DNA of 42,257 nucleotides from the NCBI GenBank assembly GCA_038318565.1, contig JBBQCI010000025.1:1-42257 (forward strand). The letters are read 5' to 3'. The notes beneath the pieces are model-generated. The model ran no database searches and was not told the origin of the DNA. It worked only from the letters and a program-made list of their open reading frames with translations. Made by a program: the position numbers and the translations under genes. Each line of letters starts with the position of its first letter. Positions within the stretch are counted from its first letter, which is position 1. Below, piece by piece: positions 26,015-32,854 of the stretch. The stretch is from UBA11346 sp038318565 (GTDB taxonomy: Bacteria; Planctomycetota; UBA11346).

Positions 26015-26956
26015 TCAGACGCGGTGTTCGAAACCGCGCATCGCGAGGGGAACCCGACGCTGCTGCCGATCCTCCATCCACGCTCCTGGCTCGGCCAACA
26101 GCCAGCCGACCACCGCCAGCGGCTGGGGGAACGGCCAGGCCAGCTGCAACGTCGGCCATTGGCAGGCTTCGATCGCGACCAGCAACTCATAGTCCTCGCC
26201 ATCGCACATCGCCGAGGTGGCCGAATCCGACATCACCGGCACATCATCGTGCGCCGGCACCTGATCAGGGAGCAGCAGGCAGCCGCAGCCAGAGGCAGCC
26301 GCCAGTTTGGGCGCATCAGCAGCGAGACCGTCTGACAGGTCCATCAGCGCATGCACGAAGGCGTGGCGGGCAAGCCAGCGACCTTCAGCCAAACGCGGCT
26401 CGGGACGCAGATGCCGGCCAGAGCGCAGCGATCCGCCGAGCGGGCCAGTAACGACCAGCAGATCGCCGACTTGACCACCATCGCGTCGAACCAGCCGCCG
26501 GTTGGCCGCCGGATCACCCTCGCCCCACACCGTCACCGAGACGACCAGGCTGTCTGATCCGGTGGTGTCACCGCCAAGCAGCGGACAGGCGTGACGGGCG
26601 AGCTCGTCGCTCAGGCCAGCCATGATGGCCGCGGCATTCCAGCGCGCCGGGCAGGATAGCGCGACGACGGCACCGACCGGCACGGCTCCCATCGCGGCAA
26701 GATCCGACAGCGCTGCTCCGGCCGCCTTACGTCCGACCAGTCGCGGATCCGCGTCTGCCGTGAAGTGGCGGCCTTCGGCGATGGCATCGACGGACAGGCA
26801 GGTCGGCCCTGCCGGCGTCCACACGCAGCAGTCATCACCGATGCCGAGGGTCCCGGCCGGAGCCGGATGGGCCGCCTGGAGAGCGCTGATCAGAGCGGAC
26901 TCGCTGAGCCCGTCCGGTCGTCCGGTCGTCCGGTCGTCCGGTCGCTCCGGGGTCAT
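26015..26956 (-). CDS. thiL: Thiamine-monophosphate kinase
   Basis: Phosphorylates thiamine monophosphate to the cofactor thiamine diphosphate. The 313-residue sequence shows the ThiL blocks GTLGIGDDCCVW (about 36-47), the Mg-binding SVDAIAEGRHF, ALSDLAAMGAVPVGA, GGDTTGS, MDLSDGLAADAPKLA and CDGEDYELLVAI. The ATG at 26956 overlaps the stop of the small upstream ORF (ATGA). Codons 4-15 are made of four tandem copies of an octamer (CGACCGGA), so the first 15 residues (Arg/Asp/Pro-rich) are low complexity and probably dispensable. Change of one octamer would shift the reading frame. Confidence 0.92.
   Translation of the reverse strand: MTPERPDDRTTGRPDGLSESALISALQAAHPAPAGTLGIGDDCCVWTPAGPTCLSVDAIAEGRHFTADADPRLVGRKAAGAALSDLAAMGAVPVGAVVALSCPARWNAAAIMAGLSDELARHACPLLGGDTTGSDSLVVSVTVWGEGDPAANRRLVRRDGGQVGDLLVVTGPLGGSLRSGRHLRPEPRLAEGRWLARHAFVHALMDLSDGLAADAPKLAAASGCGCLLLPDQVPAHDDVPVMSDSATSAMCDGEDYELLVAIEACQWPTLQLAWPFPQPLAVVGWLLAEPGAWMEDRQQRRVPLAMRGFEHRV
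26913..26944 (-). repeat. Four tandem octamers in the thiL start region
   Basis: TCCGGTCG repeated four times without mismatch on the plus strand, within the first 15 codons of thiL. The unit length is not a multiple of three, so slippage would switch the frame. Confidence 0.9.
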
Positions 26957-27150
26957 GCCGAACGCAGCTCGCGACGACGGGCTGATATCTCGCGGCGCAG
27001 CACCTGGGCGCGCGCATCGAACTCGGCGATGCGGCGGGGATCCGACGGGTAGACCGGATGGTTGAGGTCGTTCAGCGCGGCGATCACGGCGCGCAGCTCG
27101 TCGAGCAGCGATTCGAGCACGGGATCAGTGTCAGGCGTGGCGGTGGGCAT
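26953..27150 (-). CDS. Small hypothetical protein, helical
   Basis: A 65-residue ORF between map and thiL. It is acidic at the N-terminus and Arg-rich at the C-terminus (EFDARAQVLRREISARRRELRSA), with heptad-like leucines suggesting a short coiled coil. I do not recognise a family. Support comes from position: it lies 53 bp after map and its stop overlaps the thiL start by ATGA, so thiL translation may depend on it. Confidence 0.5.
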   Translation of the reverse strand: MPTATPDTDPVLESLLDELRAVIAALNDLNHPVYPSDPRRIAEFDARAQVLRREISARRRELRSA

Positions 27151-27203
27151 GGTTCAACTCGCGATGGATGGCTGCATGGGTGAAGACCGCATGCGGAACG
27201 AGG

Positions 27204-28217
27204 TCAATGCAGGAACGGCTGCGGTTCACCCGGTTTCACGGTCAGGATCTCGATGCCGTGGTCGGTGACCAGGATGGTGTGCTCGTGCTGGGCGCTGCGC
27301 CGCAGATCGGCGGTGACGGCGGTCCAACCATCGTCCCAGCTGCGGTGCTTCCAGGTGCCCTGGTTGATCATCGGCTCAATCGTGAAGGTCATGCCCGGCT
27401 TGATCACGAAGGTCGCATTGGTGTCGAAATAATGCGGAACCTGCGGGTCCATGTGGAACTGCTCGCCGATGCCGTGGCCGACGAAAGCGCGCACCACGCC
27501 ATAGCCCTTGGGTTCGGCGTGGGCGACGATCGCCTTGCCGATGTCGCGCACCTGGATGCCGGGGCGCACCGCCGCGATGCCCGCCATCAGGCTCTCGCGC
27601 GTGACCTCGATCAGCAACCGGCTGTCCGCATCGATGGCGCCGACGGCGACCGTCTCTGAACAGTCGCCATGCATGCCATCGAGGAAGATGGTCACATCGA
27701 TGTTGACGATGTCGCCCTCTTCCAACGGACGATCATCGGGGATGCCATGGCAGATGACCTCGTTGACCGAGGTGCAGATGCTCTTGGGGTAGCCGCAGTA
27801 GCCGAGCGTCGAGGGAAACCCGCCGAGATCGATGTAGGCTTGGTGGGCGATCGCATCGATCGCGTCGGTGGTGATGCCGGGGCGCACCGCCGCTTTGCAC
27901 AGCTCCAAGACCTGGTGCGCAGCCTGGCAGGCGGTGCGCATGCGGGCGATCTGCCCGGCATTCTTGATCACATCCTTGACCCGGGCGCCAGGCCGGCCGT
28001 CGCTGCGTAGGGCGTAGTCAGGCTTCGGGATGTTGTCGGGCACGCTCCTGCGCGGCGACGGCTTGCCGGGACGCACCGGCCGCGGATTGACCGGCGCATC
28101 ACGCGACTCGGCCCCACTCAGGGCGCTGAGCAGATCCCGCGGCTGGTGGCACTTCTTGTACTTCTTGCCGGATCCGCACCAGCATTCGTCGTTAGGGCCG
28201 AGTTTCACGTGGTTCAC
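27204..28217 (-). CDS. map: Type I methionine aminopeptidase with N-terminal SEC-C motif
   Basis: Removes the initiator methionine from nascent proteins. Residues of the dinuclear metal site are visible: the two aspartates in NIDVTIFLDGMHGDCSET, His in VGHGIGEQFHMDP, Glu in FTIEPMI and Glu in QHEHTILV; a substrate-binding His is in VICHGIP. The N-terminus adds a SEC-C zinc motif (CWCGSGKKYKKCH, about residues 13-25) and a basic Pro/Arg linker of about 45 residues. This motif is also found in SecA and probably docks the enzyme to the ribosome. I chose GTG at 28217 (337 residues) for an AGGG site 8 nt upstream; GTG at 28208 is possible. Confidence 0.94.
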   Translation of the reverse strand: MNHVKLGPNDECWCGSGKKYKKCHQPRDLLSALSGAESRDAPVNPRPVRPGKPSPRRSVPDNIPKPDYALRSDGRPGARVKDVIKNAGQIARMRTACQAAHQVLELCKAAVRPGITTDAIDAIAHQAYIDLGGFPSTLGYCGYPKSICTSVNEVICHGIPDDRPLEEGDIVNIDVTIFLDGMHGDCSETVAVGAIDADSRLLIEVTRESLMAGIAAVRPGIQVRDIGKAIVAHAEPKGYGVVRAFVGHGIGEQFHMDPQVPHYFDTNATFVIKPGMTFTIEPMINQGTWKHRSWDDGWTAVTADLRRSAQHEHTILVTDHGIEILTVKPGEPQPFLH

Positions 28218-28243
28218 TCGGGGAACCCTACGAGAGGTCGAGA

Positions 28244-28302
28244 GGTGCGGAAGGGCGGAAGTGCGGAGGTTCACAGCCAGCGCACTTCCGCCCTTCCGCA
28301 CC
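28244..28302. repeat. 22-bp perfect inverted repeat between map and ridA
   Basis: GGTGCGGAAGGGCGGAAGTGCG, spanning 28244-28265 with its first G at 28244, is complementary to 28281-28302, leaving a 15-nt loop. It fills the space between the divergent map and ridA starts. Each arm is itself built from GCGGAAG-type units, and a partial match (AGCACTTCCGCACCC) occurs at about 4491-4505, suggesting a dispersed element. Confidence 0.75.
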
Positions 28303-28328
28303 CGTGGACCATGGCAATGATCGCGGCC

Positions 28329-28706
28329 ATGCGCTCACCCGTCACCACGCCCGACGCCCCGTCCGCCATCGGCCCCTACTCGCAGGCGATGAAGGCGGGC
28401 GGCATGCTGTGGTGCAGCGGCCAGCTCGGCCTGGTTCCAGCGACCGGCCAGTTCGCCGCTAATGACACCGCAGTCCAGGCCGAGCAGTGCCTGCGCAATC
28501 TCGACGCGATCTGCCGCGAAGCTGGCACCAGTCTATCCAAGGCGGTCAAATGCACGGTATACCTAACCGATCTGGCTGATTTCGTCGCGGTGAACGCCGT
28601 CTATGGCCGGTGGTTCGAAGCTCCCTTCCCCGCCCGCGCAACGGTCCAGGTGACGCGCTTGCCCAAGGATGCCCGCGTCGAAATCGACGCCGTCGTCGAG
28701 ATGTGA
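28329..28706 (+). CDS. ridA: RidA family enamine/imine deaminase
   Basis: Hydrolyses reactive 2-aminoacrylate and related imines formed by PLP enzymes, protecting the cell. The 125-residue reading has APSAIGPYSQA at the N-terminus, LWCSGQLG, the Arg in PFPARATVQVTRLP that binds the substrate carboxylate, and a C-terminal VEIDAVV strand. The ATG at 28329 gives the same N-terminal length as E. coli RidA; the in-frame ATG at 28311 would add six residues. It is divergent from map, with the 22-bp inverted repeat just upstream. Confidence 0.92.
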   Translation: MRSPVTTPDAPSAIGPYSQAMKAGGMLWCSGQLGLVPATGQFAANDTAVQAEQCLRNLDAICREAGTSLSKAVKCTVYLTDLADFVAVNAVYGRWFEAPFPARATVQVTRLPKDARVEIDAVVEM

Positions 28707-28790
28707 TGATAACACCCCCGGAGTCCTGCCGTCGTCATGACGGTGTGACTTCTGCCCTCCAGTCCCGCATCACCGCATAGGCCCTGTGAC

Positions 28791-29558
28791 ATGCCCTCAC
28801 GCGAAGACACTTCCGCCATCCCCGGAGCCGGTTCGGTAGCCCCCGCGGATCATCCGCCGATCGCGCTGCCTGACGAGGATTGGACGTGGTTCACCGCCCG
28901 TTGCGTTGCGCTCGCGCTGCCAGATCCATCCGCCTGGCGTACCACGCTGGAGGCGCTCTATGGCCACCTCGTCGGGGTGAACCGCTGGCTCAACCTGACC
29001 ACTGTCGAGGGACCGCACGAATGGCTCAAACTCCACGTGCTTGATAGCCTCACCGGGCTCACCGATCCGCGACTGGGCCATCTTGCCGATGGTGCGCCCT
29101 GCCTCGACCTTGGCTCAGGCGGCGGCTATCCCGGACTGCCCTTGGCGATGGTCGGCGGGCCACGGGTGCCGTGGTTCCTCGCCGACGCACGGAGGAAAAA
29201 AGCCGAGTTTCTTGCCGCAGCGGCCACCCTGGTGGGCCCGCACGTGCGCGGCGTGCACTTGCGCGGCGCCGAAGTGGCGCGCGCCCTGCCCGAGTTGCAC
29301 CGCCGCTGCCAGTTGGTCGTCAACCGCGCCATGGGCCAGGCCGACGAGGTCCTAGCCGAATGCGCACCGCTTCTGCGTCCGCATGGCCATCTGCTGATCT
29401 GGAAAGGCCCTGCGTTCGAAGGACAGGAGCGGGATCGAGCCGCTGCGGCGGCCCCAAAATTGGGCTACCGGGTGCTCGGGGTGCGTCGCCTTCACCTCAT
29501 TGAAGGCGACCCTGAACGCCTCCTAGCCTGCTATGAGCGCACGCCCGATAGTCGTTAA
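28791..29558 (+). CDS. rsmG: 16S rRNA (guanine-N7) methyltransferase
   Basis: SAM-dependent enzyme that methylates N7 of G527 in 16S rRNA; loss gives low-level streptomycin resistance in other bacteria. The 255-residue sequence shows the RsmG entry LNLTTVEGPHEWLKLHVLDSL, the SAM-binding motif CLDLGSGGGYPGLPLA (about 104-119), ADARRKKAEFL and the later VVNRAMGQADEVL. The N-terminus has about 30 extra residues compared with E. coli. No parA/parB or mnmG neighbours are seen, unlike the usual gidB locus. Confidence 0.93.
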   Translation: MPSREDTSAIPGAGSVAPADHPPIALPDEDWTWFTARCVALALPDPSAWRTTLEALYGHLVGVNRWLNLTTVEGPHEWLKLHVLDSLTGLTDPRLGHLADGAPCLDLGSGGGYPGLPLAMVGGPRVPWFLADARRKKAEFLAAAATLVGPHVRGVHLRGAEVARALPELHRRCQLVVNRAMGQADEVLAECAPLLRPHGHLLIWKGPAFEGQERDRAAAAAPKLGYRVLGVRRLHLIEGDPERLLACYERTPDSR

Positions 29559-29607
29559 CCCATGGCTGACCGTGATTTGCTGAGAAGTGTTCCAACTGTT
29601 GCGTGAT

Positions 29608-29623
29608 GAACTACTGCTAGGGG
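29608..29623 (+). promoter_or_regulatory. Candidate NrdR box 1
   Basis: GAACTACTGCTAGGGG keeps the CTA-N4-TAG core of the NrdR consensus ACACTATATATAGTGT but matches weakly elsewhere. Its centre is exactly 32 bp from box 2, the spacing of tandem NrdR boxes. Confidence 0.35.
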
Positions 29624-29639
29624 TTGCCTTAACATCTAC

Positions 29640-29655
29640 CCCCCATATGTAGTGG
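29640..29655 (+). promoter_or_regulatory. Candidate NrdR box 2
   Basis: CCCCCATATGTAGTGG matches the NrdR consensus at 11 of 16 positions, including ATAT and TAGTG. It is about 100 bp upstream of the nrdJ start codon. Confidence 0.45.
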
Positions 29656-29753
29656 ACTCTCCGACCTCGGTCGGATCCTTTCCAATCCAACAGACCATAT
29701 GGACCCATGCTCGCCGTGGATCCAGCACCCTCAGCATCGCAGGACTCACGCAG

Positions 29754-32006
29754 ATGACGCTCGCCCAGCTCCAAGACTACACCTTCAACACCAAGTACGC
29801 CCGCTACAACCCGGCGATCGGCCGTCGTGAGACCTTCTCCGAAGCGGCCGACCGCGTCTTCGCCATGCACGAGAAGAAGTACGCCCCCTTCGGTATCCAG
29901 GATCAGATCGAATACGCCAAGGCGGCGGTGAAGGATCGCTTGGTGCTCGGCAGCCAGCGGGCCCTGCAGTTCGGCGGTAAGCCGGTCGAGGATAAGAACG
30001 CCCGACTGTACAACTGCACGGTCAGCTACTGCGATCGCCCGCGCTTCTTCCAGGAGTCGCTGTGGCTGCTGCTGTGCGGTTGTGGCGTCGGCTTCTCGGT
30101 CCAGCGCCATCACGTCGCCAAACTGCCCAACGTGGCCAAGCCCAACAAAGCCAAGGTCGTCTTCGCCATACCCGACTCGATCGAGGGCTGGGCCGACGCC
30201 CTCGGCGTCCTGGTCAGCAGCTACCTGGTCAGCGAACAGCCTTTCCCCGAATACGCCGGCCGCGCCATCGAGTTCGACTACAGCCAGATCCGCGCCCAGG
30301 GCAGCCCACTGAGCAGCGGCATCGGCAAAGCGCCCGGCCCAAAGCCGCTGCAGCGCTCGCTCGAACAGATCCGCCGCGTCCTCGATGAGCGCCTGGTCAT
30401 CGCCGGCGACGGCTGCCCCCTGCGCCCGATCGACGCCTACGACATGATCATGCACGCCAGCGACGCCGTCCTTGCGGGCGGAGTGCGCCGCAGCGCGACC
30501 ATCTGCATCTTCTCGCTCGACGACGACGAGATGATCAAGGCCAAGACCGGCGACTGGTTCATCAAGAACCCGCAGCGCGGCCGTTCGAACAACTCGGCCC
30601 TGCTGCTGCGCAGCACGACCACTTTCGCCCAGTTCGACAGCCTGATGCAGTCGGTGCGCGAGTTCGGCGAGCCCGGCTTCGTCTGGGCCGACAGCACCGA
30701 GATCATGTACAACCCGTGCGTCGAGATCGGCATGTACCCGGTCGACATCGAAACGGGACTGTCCGGGTGGCACTTCTGCAACCTGTGCGAGATCAACATG
30801 AAGGCGTGCGTCGACGCGCCGACCTTCGAGCGCGCCTGCCGTGCTGCCGCCATTCTCGGCACCCTGCAGGCCGGCTACAGCTCGTTCGAATATCTCGGCG
30901 CCACCACCGAGCGCATCGTCAAGCGCGAGGCCCTGCTCGGCTGCTCGATGACCGGCATGATGGACAACCCGAAGATCGCCTTCGATCCGGCTCTGCAGCG
31001 CCGCATGGCCCAACTGATCCTCGACGTGAACGCCGACATTGCGCCGATAATCGGCATCCAGGTGTGCGCCCGCGCCACCTGCGTGAAGCCGGCCGGCACC
31101 ACCAGTTGCATTCTCGGCACCGCCTCGGGCATCCACCCGCACCACGCCAAGCGCTACTTCCGCCGTGTTCAGGCCAACGTCAACGAAGCGCCATTGCAGT
31201 ACTTTGAAGGCCACAACGCCCGCGCCGTCGAGAAGAGCGTGTGGAACCCCAACGGCACCGACAAGGTCATCACCTTCTGCGTCGAGGTGCCCAAAGACGC
31301 GCTGATCAAGACCGAGGTCTCGGCGATTCAGCTGCTTGAGCACGTCAAGCTGACCCAGGAGAACTGGGTCATGGGCGGCCGCCGCGCCGAGCGCTGCACC
31401 GCGCCGTGGCTGCGCCACAACGTCTCGAACACGATCACCGTGCGCGAAAGCGAATGGACCGAGGTCAGCCACTACATCTTCGACAACCGCGACGCCTTTG
31501 CCGGCGTCTCGCTGCTGCCCGAAGGTGGCGACCTTGAATACCCCCAGGCGCCCTTCACCAGCGTCCTGACGTTCGAAGAGATCGTCGCCGAATACGGCGT
31601 CGGCAGCCTGTTCGCTTCCGGCCTAGTCGTCGATGGCTTGCACGCCTTCAACAACGACTTGTGGTCAGCCTGCGACTGCGCCCTCGGCCGCGGCCAGAGC
31701 CTGGAAGTCCCACAACTGCCTGACGGTGCCGACGAAAAGACCTTCGCCACCTACCAGACGACGGTTCGTCAGATCCTGGCCAAGAAGGACTGGGTTCGCC
31801 GCGCACGCAAGTTCGCCTCCAACTATTTCAACGGCGACAACCGGCGCATGAGCTACTGCCTCAAGCGGGTGAACAACTGCAAGCTGTGGGAGGATTTGAC
31901 CCGGGAATACATCCCTGTGGACTACACGCTGATGTACGAAGACTCGGACAACACCAAACTAGTCGATGCGGTGGCCTGCGCCGGCGGTAAGTGCGACGTT
32001 GGGTAG
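29754..32006 (+). CDS. nrdJ: Class II (adenosylcobalamin-dependent) ribonucleotide reductase
   Basis: Makes deoxyribonucleotides using coenzyme B12 and needs no oxygen. The 750-residue reading has the active-site motif NPCVEI (Asn320, Cys322, Glu324) and a likely redox partner cysteine in FCNLCEIN (Cys345, 23 residues later). It also has the substrate-binding VKPAGTTSCILGTASGIHP block and a C-terminal CAGGKC pair that would recharge the active site. The N-terminal YNCTVSYCDRP and GCGVGFSVQ fit the monomeric class II group. I chose the ATG at 29754, which has AGGA 9 nt upstream; an upstream GTG at 29652 would translate the regulatory region. A hairpin (32013-32030) follows the stop. Confidence 0.93.
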   Translation: MTLAQLQDYTFNTKYARYNPAIGRRETFSEAADRVFAMHEKKYAPFGIQDQIEYAKAAVKDRLVLGSQRALQFGGKPVEDKNARLYNCTVSYCDRPRFFQESLWLLLCGCGVGFSVQRHHVAKLPNVAKPNKAKVVFAIPDSIEGWADALGVLVSSYLVSEQPFPEYAGRAIEFDYSQIRAQGSPLSSGIGKAPGPKPLQRSLEQIRRVLDERLVIAGDGCPLRPIDAYDMIMHASDAVLAGGVRRSATICIFSLDDDEMIKAKTGDWFIKNPQRGRSNNSALLLRSTTTFAQFDSLMQSVREFGEPGFVWADSTEIMYNPCVEIGMYPVDIETGLSGWHFCNLCEINMKACVDAPTFERACRAAAILGTLQAGYSSFEYLGATTERIVKREALLGCSMTGMMDNPKIAFDPALQRRMAQLILDVNADIAPIIGIQVCARATCVKPAGTTSCILGTASGIHPHHAKRYFRRVQANVNEAPLQYFEGHNARAVEKSVWNPNGTDKVITFCVEVPKDALIKTEVSAIQLLEHVKLTQENWVMGGRRAERCTAPWLRHNVSNTITVRESEWTEVSHYIFDNRDAFAGVSLLPEGGDLEYPQAPFTSVLTFEEIVAEYGVGSLFASGLVVDGLHAFNNDLWSACDCALGRGQSLEVPQLPDGADEKTFATYQTTVRQILAKKDWVRRARKFASNYFNGDNRRMSYCLKRVNNCKLWEDLTREYIPVDYTLMYEDSDNTKLVDAVACAGGKCDVG

Positions 32007-32012
32007 TTAGCT

Positions 32013-32030
32013 TGGGGGCTCGCGCCCCCA
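32013..32030 (+). terminator. GC hairpin after nrdJ
   Basis: TGGGGGC, TCGC loop, GCCCCCA, seven base pairs, starting 7 nt after the nrdJ stop. There is no T tract, so it may act as an mRNA end stabiliser or be part of the repeat module that follows. Confidence 0.45.
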
Positions 32031-32129
32031 CGGCCTGTGTCGCGGCTCGTTTTCATCGCCTGCGCTCTGAAAACGTGGCGGCATGGGCTGCGCCCATGAT
32101 ATGCCGCCATCGCCTCTCGGCGGCCGATC
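32031..32129 (+). repeat. Structured dispersed repeat, copy C
   Basis: A 99-bp unit identical to copy D except for one base (T at 32061). The hairpin core at 32075-32110 has outer arms GTGGCGGCAT/ATGCCGCCAT and inner GGGC/GCCC around TGC, with bulge ATGAT. Compared with copies A and B, one outer and one inner base pair are swapped on both strands of the stem. The spacer to copy D (32130-32210) carries GATCCTCGCT...GGCCAGGGC and CCCTGCGGGCCTG blocks also found with copy B. Confidence 0.9.
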
Positions 32130-32210
32130 CTCGCTGACGCTGCGGCCAGGGCTCAGCCCTGGACCCCGCCCCCACGGCCCTGCGGGCCTGCCCCCCCCGG
32201 GCCTGCCCCC

Positions 32211-32309
32211 CGGCCTGTGTCGCGGCTCGTTTTCATCGCCGGCGCTCTGAAAACGTGGCGGCATGGGCTGCGCCCATGATATGCCGCCATCGCCTCTCGG
32301 CGGCCGATC
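32211..32309 (+). repeat. Structured dispersed repeat, copy D
   Basis: Direct repeat of copy C at exactly 180 bp spacing, with hairpin core 32255-32290. The remaining stretch to the next gene (32310-32428) contains a 9-bp inverted repeat GTAACGGAG / CTCCGTTAC and no gene I can support. Confidence 0.9.
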
Positions 32310-32428
32310 ACAGAGAGCAACGAAGGTAACGGAGTTCAAACCATGGAATACTGGATGAACACCGCTCACCATCAGGGAGAGGCGCTTGATTCTCCCAAGT
32401 CCCTTTGCCTCCGTTACTCCGTGTGAAT

Positions 32429-32854
32429 CTACTGCGCTTTAAAGGGCCATGGCCCGCTTCCCATGCGGCGGTCGCTGTCCCGCTCGATCCCCGCGTGTTC
32501 CAGATCCAATCCCTGGAAGGTCTCGCGGATCAGTGCCTGGACCCGCTCAGCCGGAATTACAGAGGTATCGACGAAGCGCATGGCCAGGTCCTGCTCGGCC
32601 GCGTCAGTACGCCCATCGAGGATGGCCATGCGGATCATGTCGCGCAGCACGTTTTCATCGGCGATGATGCCACCCATCTTGACCGCATCCTCCCAATATG
32701 ACCGCATGACGGCATCCGCCAGAGTCAGGTGATTCGCCCCCAGCCGGGTCCGGCAACGCGAGAGGAACAGAACCTCGATTGGCGTGACCTCTCCGTCAGC
32801 GCGGGCAACCAGGACGAGATTCAGCAGGTGGTCGGACTTCCAGGTTCCGGGCAT
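32429..32854 (-). CDS. TerB-like (tellurite resistance/DjlA N-terminal type) domain protein
   Basis: A 141-residue all-helical protein. The N-terminal half has the TerB-like pattern LLNLVLVARADGEVTPIEVLFL, with an acidic ADGE turn, echoed later by MAILDGRTDAAEQ. These turns suggest the metal-binding acidic sites of the TerB fold. It is cytoplasmic and its specific role is unknown. The start codon directly abuts the stop of the upstream Gfo/Idh/MocA gene, so it is the last gene of the six-gene leftward unit. Confidence 0.65.
   Translation of the reverse strand: MPGTWKSDHLLNLVLVARADGEVTPIEVLFLSRCRTRLGANHLTLADAVMRSYWEDAVKMGGIIADENVLRDMIRMAILDGRTDAAEQDLAMRFVDTSVIPAERVQALIRETFQGLDLEHAGIERDSDRRMGSGPWPFKAQ

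Noticed and set aside
25797..26192. A rightward 131-codon frame upstream of hppA running into thiL
   Set aside because: No ribosome site, Cys/Arg-rich mixed composition, and it overlaps the end of thiL in antisense.
29559..29753. Cobalamin riboswitch upstream of the B12-dependent nrdJ
   Set aside because: The leader is too short and I find no B12-box-like conserved sequence; candidate NrdR boxes explain the region better.
29523..31472. A 649-codon open frame antisense to nrdJ
   Set aside because: It mirrors the nrdJ coding frame in GC-rich DNA, has no family features, and the sense strand encodes a complete, recognisable enzyme.
32007..32372. A leftward frame encoding two copies of a 30-residue repeat
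   Set aside because: It is only the translation of the two tandem copies of the non-coding structured repeat.
32325..32417. GTAACGGAG / CTCCGTTAC inverted repeat as an attachment site or terminator
   Set aside because: Only 9 bp with more than 70 bp between arms, no T tract and no integrase or mobile gene nearby.
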